Position numbers and translations under genes: made by a program. This document shows positions 26,880 through 34,057 of a DNA stretch of 64,000 nucleotides, one piece after another. The DNA comes from DASRAP01 sp035277145 (GTDB lineage: Bacteria; Gemmatimonadota; Gemmatimonadetes; Gemmatimonadales; Gemmatimonadaceae), in contig DATELA010000064.1 of assembly GCA_035277145.1 (NCBI GenBank), positions 22,838-86,837 of the forward strand. The letters run 5' to 3'. Under the pieces are notes generated by a model. It made no database searches. It was not told the DNA's origin and worked only from the letters and a program-made list of their open reading frames with translations. The first letter of the stretch is position 1. Each line of letters begins with the position of its first letter.

Positions 26880-27937
26880 CGCGCGTTCCGTTGAATCGCA
26901 TTTGTGTTGTGATGATGAGCGCGGTGGGCGACGCGGTGCATGCGTTGTCGGTAGTGACCGCTTTGAAGCGACACAACCCTGCCGCGAAGATCACGTGGGT
27001 GTTGCAGCCGGGTCCGGCGTCGATGATTCGCGGGCATCCTGATGTCGACGACATCATCGTGTTCGAGCGCGGGAATGGGTGGCGCGCATTTCGCGATGTG
27101 CGTCGCGCGTTGAGTGGGCGCACGTTCGATGTGGTGTTGAATCTGCAGGTGTATTTCAAGGCGGGGATTGTGACGTGGTTTACGCGCGCGCCGGTGAAGT
27201 TGGGATTTGATCGTGAGCGTGCGCGCGATGCGAACTGGTTGTTCACGACGGATCGCATTCCGCCGCACGCGCAGCAGCACGTGCAGGATCAGTATTTCGA
27301 ATTTCTGGATTGGCTTGGTGTGGCGTCGAAGCCGGTGACGTGGGGGCTTGGGCCCTGGGCGGATGAGCGTGCGTGGCAGCGCGAGTTTTTTGCGCCGTTC
27401 GATCGTCCGGCTGCGGCGATTGTTGTGGCGACGAGCAAGGCTGAGAAGGACTGGATGCCGGAGCGGTGGGCTCGTGTGTGTGACGCGTTGTACGGGGATT
27501 TTGGCTTGCAGCCGATTCTTGTCGGCGGCAAGTCGCCGCGCGAGTTGCACGCCGAGTCTGTGATTCGAGGCGCCGCGAAAGTGCCGGTGGTGTCTGCGCT
27601 CGGCAGCGGTTTGCGGAAGCTGGTAGGAATTCTTGATGGGAGCGCGTTGGCGTTGTCACCCGATACGGGTCCGTTGCACATGAGTGTCGCGCTGAACCGT
27701 CCTGTGATTGGGATGTATGGGTACACGAACGCGAAGCGTGCGGGGCCGTACGACAAGTTTCGCGATTTGATGATCGACGCGTACGGCGATCCTGGCGAGG
27801 ATTATCCGATCACGATGGAGTATCGCTACGATCGGATGGAGCGGATTTCGGTGGAGGACGTATTGGCGCGTGTGGCGCTGTGGCGCGAGCGATATCGCGC
27901 GTCGCATCCACCTGGTGGCGGTGGCGCGAACAAATGA
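26876..27937 (+). CDS. Glycosyltransferase family 9 (heptosyltransferase-like)
   Basis: 353 residues from an ATG overlapping the kinase stop (ATGA). GT9 hallmarks: RICVVMMSAVGDAVHALSVV at the N-terminus, VVATSKAEKDWMPERWARVC in the C-terminal donor domain, and ALSPDTGPLHMSVALNRPVIG, the typical nucleotide-sugar pocket. It probably adds a heptose or similar sugar to the lipid A-core. It ends 57 bases before the integrase ATG, so read-through into the integron is likely. Confidence 0.88.
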   Translation: MTRVPLNRICVVMMSAVGDAVHALSVVTALKRHNPAAKITWVLQPGPASMIRGHPDVDDIIVFERGNGWRAFRDVRRALSGRTFDVVLNLQVYFKAGIVTWFTRAPVKLGFDRERARDANWLFTTDRIPPHAQQHVQDQYFEFLDWLGVASKPVTWGLGPWADERAWQREFFAPFDRPAAAIVVATSKAEKDWMPERWARVCDALYGDFGLQPILVGGKSPRELHAESVIRGAAKVPVVSALGSGLRKLVGILDGSALALSPDTGPLHMSVALNRPVIGMYGYTNAKRAGPYDKFRDLMIDAYGDPGEDYPITMEYRYDRMERISVEDVLARVALWRERYRASHPPGGGGANK

Positions 27938-27993
27938 TGATGGGCGCGTAGGAACGGTTGCACACATTTGACGATGCGGTTGCATGTTGCCGC

Positions 27994-28962
27994 ATGACGT
28001 TTCCGCGCGCACGGCTCGACGACAAACCGCTGACATTGATTGGGCAACTTCGGCGCCACCTTCGCACTCGGCGATTCAGCCCGCGCACCGAGGAGGCCTA
28101 CGTAATGTGGACGCGGCGCTTCGTCCGATTCTGCGACATGAAGCACCCGAGTGTGCTGGGCGCGTCCGATGTCCGCCGGTTTCTGAGTGCGCTGGCAAAT
28201 GAGAGTCGCGTGAGCGCGGCGACGCAGAATCAGGCGCATTCGGCGTTGTTGTTTTTGTATCGCGACGTGCTTCGTCAAGCGCTGCCGTGGTTGGATGGTG
28301 TCGTCCACGCGAAGCGGCCAAAACGTGTGCCGACCGTGCTGACGCATGACGAAGTGCATCGGCTGCTCGGCGCGCTGTCGGGTACGCGCCGGCTCATCGC
28401 AACCGTGTTGTATGGTGCGGGCCTGCGCGTGATGGAGGGCGTTTCGCTTCGCATCAAAGACATCGATCTGGCGAAGCGCACGATTACCGTGCGCGAAGGC
28501 AAAGGGAAGCGCGACCGGGTGACCGTGTTCCCCGATTCGCTGGTGCCCGCGATGCGCGTGCATCTCGAGCGAGTTGAACAGCTCTGGCGTGGCGACCTTG
28601 GTGACCCTGCGTTCGCCGTGCCGATGCCGGGCGCATTTGGCGCGAAGGCTCCCAGCGCCCCGCGCTCGTGGGAATGGTACTGGGCGTTTCCCGGTCGCGT
28701 GCGCCATCGCGGGACGCGCTACCACACGCACCCGACAACGATTCAGCGGGCGGTTGCGCACGCTGCTCGGGCTGTTCGATTGGGTAAGCGCGTCAGCTGT
28801 CACGTGCTGCGACACTCGTTTGCGACGCACCTGCTCGAGGCGGGCTACGACCTTCGCACCATCCAGGAGCTCATGGGCCACGAGGATGTCAGCACGACGA
28901 TGCTCTACACCCATGTGCTGAACCGTGGCGGACGCGGCGTTCGGAGCCCGGCAGACCTGTAG
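27994..28962 (+). CDS. intI: Integron integrase IntI (tyrosine recombinase)
   Basis: 322 residues from ATG 27994; a TTG at 27958 with AGGA just upstream would add 12. The SAM-like N-terminal domain (FSPRTEEAYVMWTRRFVRF) is followed by the catalytic domain with R145 (GAGLRVMEG), K170 (REGKGKRDR), H270 and R273 (CHVLRHSFATHLLEAGYDLR), H296 (LMGHEDVS) and the nucleophile Y305 (TTMLYTHVLNRGG). The integron-specific insertion that separates IntI from XerC/D is present (PRSWEWYWAFP, about 223-233), and the C-terminus RGVRSPADL matches IntI1-type endings. It inserts and excises cassettes at attI/attC. It lies on the same strand as the cassettes, upstream of them. Confidence 0.96.
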   Translation: MTFPRARLDDKPLTLIGQLRRHLRTRRFSPRTEEAYVMWTRRFVRFCDMKHPSVLGASDVRRFLSALANESRVSAATQNQAHSALLFLYRDVLRQALPWLDGVVHAKRPKRVPTVLTHDEVHRLLGALSGTRRLIATVLYGAGLRVMEGVSLRIKDIDLAKRTITVREGKGKRDRVTVFPDSLVPAMRVHLERVEQLWRGDLGDPAFAVPMPGAFGAKAPSAPRSWEWYWAFPGRVRHRGTRYHTHPTTIQRAVAHAARAVRLGKRVSCHVLRHSFATHLLEAGYDLRTIQELMGHEDVSTTMLYTHVLNRGGRGVRSPADL

Positions 28963-29201
28963 CACTGTGCTCCCCGCGATGCTCCAAACCCCAAACCAAA
29001 TGCAGCGGCGTTATGCAGACTCGCCGAAGCAGCCTATCGCGGCGCCCTCCCGACTCACGCGCTGCTAACATCGTGTCACTGGCTGCGTTGCAAAACTCCG
29101 GACGTTTTTCGGTCGGTGAATCCTTGCAAGCGCGACGCAGCCTTTACTTTCGTTTGCAGCCTAACATGGCGAGTTTTGAATCCACCTAATACTCGTTAGG
29201 T
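28963..29201 (+). other. attI-like recombination region of the integron
   Basis: This 239-base non-coding stretch lies between the intI stop and the first cassette. It ends in CTCG^TTAGGT: the core GTTAGGT at 29195-29201 is complementary to the R'' core (ACCTAAC) of cassette 1's own attC, which marks 29195/29196 as the insertion point. An extra core-like GTTATGC at 29010 and GCCTAAC at 29159 may be accessory integrase-binding sites. A hairpin pairs GGCTGCGTTGCAA (29081-29093) with TTGCAA...CGCAGCC (29124-29142). There is no convincing sigma-70 cassette promoter and no attC-like fold. Confidence 0.75.
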
Positions 29202-29215
29202 CGCGACACGATCCT

Positions 29216-29800
29216 ATGCGGATAACTGTTCTCGGCGGCACTGCTTTCGCACTTGCGAGTGCTCCGGGTCTGGCGCAGACACCGATCACGCGCGACTCAG
29301 CGGAGATTGCGGTGCTGCGCACCGTAGCGCGAAGGACGATGCCTCGGGACTCAGCGACGGTAACGATCACTGCGCGGGCGGGTTATTCGTGTCGTCATCA
29401 AACCCTTCACGCCTGCGTCGCTGATTCTAGCGATCTTCATTTTTATGTTCCGCCGGACGACAGCTTGCGAGCGCGCATCCCGCTGGCTGCTGCCGATTTC
29501 CAGCTGCGTCGAGACAGCACCACGGGTACCGCACGCGCCCTGGCGGAGCGCCTCAAGAGCTTCGCGCCGACGGCGCCACGTCCAGGAAATGAGGACCGCT
29601 GTCGACTTCGTCGGGAACTCGCGCTCACGCGCGTTGGATTCGATCCATCGCTGCAGGTTGCGTTTGTGACGTACTACTTGACGGTTGGCCCCGGTCCGTA
29701 TCCAGGGTGCGGTTACGTTCAAACGGGCGCGTACTTCCTTCGCCGCACGGCGAGTGGCGAGTGGGACTTGGTCGCCGCCTTGCCGGGAATCATTACTTGA
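29216..29800 (+). CDS. Cassette 1: secreted protein of unknown function
   Basis: 194 residues starting 20 bases after the attI junction. The N-terminus MRITVLGGTAFALASAPGLA and following Q is a signal peptide with an AQ-type cleavage site. The mature part has four or five cysteines (YSCRHQTLHAC, EDRCRLR, YPGCGYV), suggesting disulfides, and a C-terminal aromatic/glycine segment (AFVTYYLTVGPGPYPGC). No family recognised. No ribosome binding site is visible. Confidence 0.75.
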   Translation: MRITVLGGTAFALASAPGLAQTPITRDSAEIAVLRTVARRTMPRDSATVTITARAGYSCRHQTLHACVADSSDLHFYVPPDDSLRARIPLAAADFQLRRDSTTGTARALAERLKSFAPTAPRPGNEDRCRLRRELALTRVGFDPSLQVAFVTYYLTVGPGPYPGCGYVQTGAYFLRRTASGEWDLVAALPGIIT

Positions 29801-29816
29801 CCTTCGGCGCGCCGCG

Positions 29817-29930
29817 ACCTAACCAGGCGTTGGTGCTGACGAACGCGCGATTTCTGAGGCGGCCTGCTCGCTTCGCTCGCTGGCCGCATTCATTATTAGG
29901 CGTTCGCAGCACAACGCCATCTCGTTAGAC
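29817..29930 (+). repeat. attC1 (group A, 114 bp)
   Basis: R'' ACCTAAC (29817) and R' GTTAGAC (29924). The stem is L'' GGCGTTGGTGCTG with L' CAGCACAACGCC, followed inward by CGAACGC/GCGTTCG. The centre holds GGCGGCCTGCTCGCTTCGCT and a TGGCCGCATTCATTATTAG segment shared with the other group A sites. Confidence 0.95.
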
Positions 29931-29975
29931 CGACCACAACCTCTCGATTGAGTTGTGGACATTTCGTTGACTCGC

Positions 29976-30173
29976 ATGGCTCAAGCAAAATCCCAGATGG
30001 CGACGGACGCGGCACCGCAATTCAACGAGGCCACGCGCGAAGCGCTAGCAGCGCTGCGCCACGCCGCGGACGAGTGGGCGCGCGGCAATCCGGAAGAACC
30101 GTCGACAGAAGAAACGCTAGAGCGTGTGTTGCAACCGTTCTTCAACCGACGCTTTCTCCGGCGTCCCTACTAG
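29976..30173 (+). CDS. Cassette 2: small helical protein of unknown function
   Basis: 65 residues from ATG 29976; a GTG at 29955 would give 72. The sequence is acidic and helical in the middle (FNEATREALAALRHAADEWA) with a basic C-terminus ending FFNRRFLRRPY. Size and composition would suit a small regulatory or partner protein, but no family is recognised. It is the only sizeable plus-strand frame between the two cassette junctions (29925-30295). Confidence 0.55.
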   Translation: MAQAKSQMATDAAPQFNEATREALAALRHAADEWARGNPEEPSTEETLERVLQPFFNRRFLRRPY

Positions 30174-30197
30174 CGACCGTTCATTGTCGCGGCGGCG

Positions 30198-30301
30198 GTC
30201 TAACGCACGTTGATGCTGACAAACGCTGACAATTTCGGTAGCGTTCGCTGGCGCTCACGCATTTCATCTGAGCGTTTGCAGCATAACGTTGTTCGTTAGC
30301 T
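30198..30301 (+). repeat. attC2 (group B, 104 bp)
   Basis: R'' GTCTAAC (30198) and R' GTTAGCT (30295). The stem is GCACGTTGATGCTG with CAGCATAACGTT, then CAAACGC/GCGTTTG. The centre (CGGTAGCGTTCGCTGGCGCT) differs from group A and is shared with attC7. Confidence 0.94.
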
Positions 30302-30320
30302 GGACGGACCACCGGATGAT

Positions 30321-30827
30321 GTGATGTACGCCTTGCGCTGTACACGATCGCTCCTCGCTCGCTTCCGCAAAGCGTCAATCGACGAGATTGCATCGCCGTC
30401 GCCGGCAACGACCGTGCTTGGTGACTGGTACGCCAACGATCTCAATGTCGGTCGTCATCGACTCATCCTCTGCACAAGCGCGCGTTCCTTGCTGACCGTC
30501 GTTGTCCCTGCACGCGACCTCACAGACCTGCCTCGCCGCGTCGCCGAGTCCGCTGCAGTGTTGCTCGCGTCGCTCGGCGTTCGCCACGAGCTCATTCGTG
30601 CCGAAGTCCGTGAGATGCAATGGATCCAAGTGGCGCGAACGGAGAGTCGGTCCGTCCTCGGCTCGATGAACGATTTTGCGTTTAGTGTCGACGCGTACTT
30701 TCGCGGCGATCGCGACTCGGTTGCGCTCCAGGAGCTCGATCGGTGGTTGGCCGACACGCCGTGCAAACCGCTCCAATTTCGCTCGCCCGCAGAGGTCGCA
30801 GGCGAGCTCATGCGAGCCGCCAGCTAA
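30321..30827 (+). CDS. Cassette 3: DUF6933-like protein
   Basis: 168 residues. The N-terminal half (MYALRCTRSLLARFRK, VLGDWYANDLNVGRHRLILC, ARSLLTVVVPARDLTDLP) resembles the DUF6933 family as I remember it, in which LGDWYAN is prominent; function unknown. The C-terminal part (LGSMNDFAFSVDAYF) also fits that family, whose members recall MNDF-type domains. The start used is ATG 30324 or the preceding in-frame codon at 30321. The stop TAA is supplied by the attC R'' core (AGCTAAC). Confidence 0.7.
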   Translation: MMYALRCTRSLLARFRKASIDEIASPSPATTVLGDWYANDLNVGRHRLILCTSARSLLTVVVPARDLTDLPRRVAESAAVLLASLGVRHELIRAEVREMQWIQVARTESRSVLGSMNDFAFSVDAYFRGDRDSVALQELDRWLADTPCKPLQFRSPAEVAGELMRAAS

Positions 30828-30933
30828 CAGGGCGTTGCTGCTGTCGAACGCGATTTCGGACGCGGCCGGCTCGCTTCGCTCGCTGGCCGCATTCATTATT
30901 AGGCGTTCGCAGCAGAACGCCAACTCGTTAGCT
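30822..30933 (+). repeat. attC3 (group A, 112 bp)
   Basis: R'' AGCTAAC (30822) and R' GTTAGCT (30927). The stem is GGGCGTTGCTGCTG with CAGCAGAACGCC: relative to attC1 both arms have changed so that pairing is kept. It provides the stop codon of cassette 3. Confidence 0.95.
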
Positions 30934-30978
30934 GGACGCACGACTGTCGAGCCCACTCAGGCACTACACTCTCAGACT

Positions 30979-31422
30979 ATGCTGCGCGCAATCATCAACT
31001 TGCTCACGGGAAGAACAGCGGCGGTGAGCGCACCTCAGATGCAGCATCCCGAGATCGGAGTTGTCGAGTTCAACGCCGCGGCCGGTGAATGGAGTACTGC
31101 GGGCGAGAGCGAAGTATCGTTTGTCGGACTTCCCGGCACTGCTGCTGGCCCGGATGAATCCGCCGTCGCATCCCTAGTCGCGCGCCAGCGAGAGGTTGAT
31201 CGCTACTGGACGATGTGCGAATCGGACCTGCGATTCATCGCCGAAGGCTTTGACTCGATTCCCAAGGGTCTCCCAATTCGGGAACTCTATCGTGTCACCG
31301 CGTTCGCTTGGGGTGCTGAGGAGTGGGAGGTCTGCTTCCAGACGCTCGACCGTCACAAGTGGATCTACGTTGCAATGCAGTTCAGTGGGGATGAACTGGT
31401 GTCTAACTCGATCACAACCTAG
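30979..31422 (+). CDS. Cassette 4: protein of unknown function
   Basis: 147 residues from ATG 30979, 45 bases after the cassette junction. The frame is open upstream to 30676, but that extension crosses attC3 and is rejected. Acidic soluble protein with aromatic-rich strands near the C-terminus (YRVTAFAWGAEEWEVCFQTL, HKWIYVAMQFSGDELVSN). No signal peptide; no family recognised. Confidence 0.7.
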   Translation: MLRAIINLLTGRTAAVSAPQMQHPEIGVVEFNAAAGEWSTAGESEVSFVGLPGTAAGPDESAVASLVARQREVDRYWTMCESDLRFIAEGFDSIPKGLPIRELYRVTAFAWGAEEWEVCFQTLDRHKWIYVAMQFSGDELVSNSITT

Positions 31423-31440
31423 AGCGTTCGCGCCGCTGCC

Positions 31441-31578
31441 AGCTAACGACGCTTGCTGCTGATGAACGCGGTGCGGATGCAGTTGTGGGGCGGCCGCCCC
31501 GTGAAGTATGGGACGGCCTAGCGGCCGCCCCACAACTGCTTCTTATTGAAGCGTTCACAGCAGAAGCTGACGTTAGGC
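31441..31578 (+). repeat. attC4 (138 bp, unusual central palindrome)
   Basis: R'' AGCTAAC (31441) and R' GTTAGGC (31572). The stem is ACGCTTGCTGCTG with CAGCAGAAGCTGAC, then GAACGC/GCGTTC. The centre carries a perfect 19-bp inverted repeat GCAGTTGTGGGGCGGCCGC / GCGGCCGCCCCACAACTGC, unlike any other attC here. Confidence 0.93.
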
Positions 31579-31597
31579 TGACCACAACCATCCACAT

Positions 31598-32110
31598 TTG
31601 CCAAGACGCAAAACTATTCGGCCGCTTTCTGTCGACGAGGCAACCGCGCTTGCAACGCCACTGGTTGGCATGCCGATATCATATACCTGGCGTGGCTACG
31701 GTTCTGCAATGTTCCTGGAATGCGGCCGACTGCGACGCGTACGAGGCCACCGCGAGAAATGGTTTACTCACCCGCGCGGTGAGATTCACATAATGATTCA
31801 GTGGAGCTGGCGAGTAGAGAAACCTCGCTCGATTGACTTCGGAAGCTGGAGCACCAATCCCCGCATCGACGTTGGCATCTTGCTGCTAGCTGGCCCGACA
31901 ATCGAGAGCGTTCACTTCGACGGCGAACTACCGGAACTGACGCTCGCGCTGTCGGATCGGCGACGCATCAAGACGTTCATGACGGAACAGAGTCAACCGG
32001 CGTGGACCATGTTCTTAGCGGATGACAGCTGGATTACCGTGGAACGAGGACGGCTGATGCACGACACACAAAACCAGCTTAAGGCAAAGCGTCGATGGCC
32101 GTCAGCCTAA
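31598..32110 (+). CDS. Cassette 5: protein of unknown function
   Basis: 170 residues from TTG 31598, 20 bases after the junction; the next ATG (31670) would remove a natural-looking N-terminus. Soluble, beta-rich, with IMIQWSWRVEKPRSIDFGSW in the middle and a basic tail (LKAKRRWPSA). No family recognised. The stop TAA lies inside the attC5 R'' core GCCTAAC. Confidence 0.65.
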   Translation: MPRRKTIRPLSVDEATALATPLVGMPISYTWRGYGSAMFLECGRLRRVRGHREKWFTHPRGEIHIMIQWSWRVEKPRSIDFGSWSTNPRIDVGILLLAGPTIESVHFDGELPELTLALSDRRRIKTFMTEQSQPAWTMFLADDSWITVERGRLMHDTQNQLKAKRRWPSA

Positions 32111-32218
32111 CCGGGCGTTGGTGCTGACGAACGCGCGATTTCGGACGCGGCCGGCTCGCTGCGCTCGCTGGCCGCATTCATTATTAAGCGTTCGCAGCAC
32201 AACGCCAGCTCGTTATGC
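32105..32218 (+). repeat. attC5 (group A, 114 bp)
   Basis: R'' GCCTAAC (32105) and R' GTTATGC (32212). The stem is GGCGTTGGTGCTG with CAGCACAACGCC. The centre is almost identical to attC1, attC3, attC6 and attC9. Confidence 0.95.
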
Positions 32219-32243
32219 CGACGACAACCGCGTCTGAGTCGAA

Positions 32244-32714
32244 ATGAGCAAGACGTTGATTTACAAACGAACTCACGCGGGCGATCCTGGGCCTGAGGGC
32301 GAGTTCGGCGTGTACGATTGCATGGGTCGCGTTCGTGCATGGGAGTTTGATTCGGTGATCGGCGTTGGCGGAATCGGTGACGAGCCGGCTCGGCACGGTC
32401 TCGACGGCAAGGTGAATTGGATAGGCATCGGCGCACGCAAGCGCGTTGCGCGCGGCAAGCGCGGCCCGGTCGTCACGTTCGATCGGTTTCGGTTCTTTGG
32501 ATCGAACGGCCCCAGCTTCGCGCAGCTGGCTCCGACGCTTTCCCGTCGCGTCTACGAACGGAATATCCGTGCGCTTACGAAGCTCGTAACGGCCGCCGAG
32601 CGCCGAGAAGTCAATCATGTGCTCCAACTAGCAGCGAACGCGCAACCCTCGACGCGCCAGAAGTCCGCCGGAAAGCGCCAGCGCGCCCGCGGCATAACAG
32701 GGCGTTGGCGCTGA
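32244..32714 (+). CDS. Cassette 6: basic protein of unknown function
   Basis: 156 residues. The N-terminal half (TLIYKRTHAGDPGPEGEFGV, YDCMGRVRAWEFDSVIGVGG) looks like a compact conserved domain; the C-terminal third is strongly basic (TRQKSAGKRQRARG), which could bind nucleic acid. The last seven residues and the stop are encoded by attC6. Similar proteins may exist among environmental cassettes, but I cannot name a family. Confidence 0.7.
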   Translation: MSKTLIYKRTHAGDPGPEGEFGVYDCMGRVRAWEFDSVIGVGGIGDEPARHGLDGKVNWIGIGARKRVARGKRGPVVTFDRFRFFGSNGPSFAQLAPTLSRRVYERNIRALTKLVTAAERREVNHVLQLAANAQPSTRQKSAGKRQRARGITGRWR

Positions 32715-32805
32715 CGAACGCGCGATTGCGGACGCGGCCTGCTCGCTTCGCTCGCTGGCCGCATTCATTATTAGGCGTTCGCAACACAACGCCAACTCGT
32801 TAGGT
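32692..32805 (+). repeat. attC6 (group A, 114 bp)
   Basis: R'' GCATAAC (32692), the complement of this cassette's own leading core GTTATGC, and R' GTTAGGT (32799). The stem is GGCGTTGGCGCTG with CAACACAACGCC. Centre of group A type. Confidence 0.95.
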
Positions 32806-32833
32806 AGGTCACGACCTTCACGGCAGGCCGACC

Positions 32834-33190
32834 ATGCTCGAAGCCGCGCGCGCACCTCACGAAGCGCAGAGTCCAAACGTGCGACCCGTTTTCCTCCTCG
32901 GATGGGCAGCCTTCTTCATAGCGGCCACGACCGCCGAGATTGATTCTATTTGGGGTCGAACGACGCAAACCGCGCTGCTCGGTTTGGCGCTCAATGCGCT
33001 GCTGATCCTCGGTGTTGTTCGGCTTCGCCATCGCGTTTCGATCCGGACCGCGAGCCTCTTCTTGCTCGCGACGCTCGGACTGTTCGTGGCGGTAGTGAGC
33101 CAGTCGAGCGAATGGGCCGATGCACATTGGGCTCGGCGTGCCACCTACCTAACGCACGTTGATGCTGACAAACGCGGACAATTGCGGTAG
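32834..33190 (+). CDS. Cassette 7: small membrane protein, three predicted helices
   Basis: 118 residues. Hydrophobic segments at about 18-36 (PVFLLGWAAFFIAATTAEI), 47-62 (ALLGLALNALLILGVV) and 72-89 (TASLFLLATLGLFVAVVS). The last 14 or so residues (LTHVDADKRGQLR) are read from attC7, so the C-terminal tail is supplied by the recombination site. No family recognised. Confidence 0.7.
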   Translation: MLEAARAPHEAQSPNVRPVFLLGWAAFFIAATTAEIDSIWGRTTQTALLGLALNALLILGVVRLRHRVSIRTASLFLLATLGLFVAVVSQSSEWADAHWARRATYLTHVDADKRGQLR

Positions 33191-33250
33191 CGTTCGCTCG
33201 CGCTCACGCATTTCGTATGAGCGTTTGCAGCATAACGCTGTTCGTTAGGC
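33147..33250 (+). repeat. attC7 (group B, 104 bp)
   Basis: R'' ACCTAAC (33147) and R' GTTAGGC (33244). The stem is GCACGTTGATGCTG with CAGCATAACGCT. Same family and length as attC2. Confidence 0.94.
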
Positions 33251-33290
33251 GGACGACTAAGTTCGGCTCGATCCCGAGACTGCGGGGCGC

Positions 33291-33764
33291 ATGCATTCAC
33301 GTAGCGGCTACATCCTCGTCGGTGCTTGCGGTGGGCTGTTCATGGCAACGTTTACGCTGATGGACCCCGCCTTCGCCAAGATGGCACTTTGGGTACTGGG
33401 CGGCGGAGCAGTCTGCGGCGGCATCGCCGGCGCGGTCATGCACGCGACGCAGAAGTGGGAATCGCACGGGCCCGCTGGCAACCTGCTGCGTTGGATCAGC
33501 GGTTTGGGCCTCGCAGGCCTGGTCGTTGCACTCGTTGCAAGCGCGGTCGGCGCGATTCCATTTGCAGGAGTGCCGGGTGGTGTTGGGCTCGGCCTGTTGG
33601 CGGGGATGGGGTGCGGCCTTGAGTTGCAGTATCGACCGCCGTTCCTGGGCGGCGGATATCGTGAGCGAAAGGACGTTGAAATCGAAGATCTGTGGGTCGC
33701 GATCCTCGGAACGATTGTCGTCGCGCTCGGCCTCATCACTGCGAGCTGGAAGCTTGCTTCGTAG
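33291..33764 (+). CDS. Cassette 8: glycine-rich membrane protein, four or five predicted helices
   Basis: 157 residues. Hydrophobic segments near 6-24, 31-50 (MALWVLGGGAVCGGIAGAVM), 70-108 (a long Gly/Ala/Val stretch, probably two helices) and 135-153. Short basic loops. No charged transport motif; function unknown. It ends 14 bases before attC8. Confidence 0.7.
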   Translation: MHSRSGYILVGACGGLFMATFTLMDPAFAKMALWVLGGGAVCGGIAGAVMHATQKWESHGPAGNLLRWISGLGLAGLVVALVASAVGAIPFAGVPGGVGLGLLAGMGCGLELQYRPPFLGGGYRERKDVEIEDLWVAILGTIVVALGLITASWKLAS

Positions 33765-33778
33765 TTCGGCGCGACGCC

Positions 33779-33918
33779 GCCTAACCAGGCGTCGCTGCTG
33801 CCGAACGCAGCGAATCAGGGAAGCGAACGGGCGCCGCTCGCGATGACATCCTTTGTTTGCTCGCGTCGCCCGTTCGCGTTTCATTTAAGCGTTCGCAGCA
33901 CAACGCCGTTCGTTATGC
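33779..33918 (+). repeat. attC8 (140 bp, divergent centre)
   Basis: R'' GCCTAAC (33779) and R' GTTATGC (33912). The stem is AGGCGTCGCTGCTG with CAGCACAACGCC, then CGAACGC/GCGTTCG. The central loop (GAAGCGAACGGGCGCCGCTC ... CGTCGCCCGTTCGCGTTTC) carries its own palindrome and matches neither group A nor group B. Confidence 0.93.
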
Positions 33919-34057
33919 AGCCACCAGGTTCGGAGCACTGTAAGTGGCACTAACGAGAGTCGCGTGTTGGTCTGTCATAGTTACGAACGCCAGATCACGT
34001 AACCCTATGCCGGACTCGCCGGTCTCAGTGTCGGGCTCGTACTCGAATGAGATCTCC

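Noticed and set aside
29159..29201. GCCTAAC ... GTTAGGT as a minimal 43-bp attC
   Set aside because: Only four bases of possible inner stem (GAGT/ACTC) and no L''/L' arms; better explained as part of attI.
28963..29215. A clear Pc cassette promoter in attI
   Set aside because: TAATAC near 29187 looks like a -10 box, but no -35 element lies at 16-18 bp spacing.
30676..31422. A 248-codon open frame suggesting one long gene in cassettes 3-4
   Set aside because: It crosses attC3 and overlaps cassette 3 in another frame; the real gene starts at 30979, inside cassette 4.
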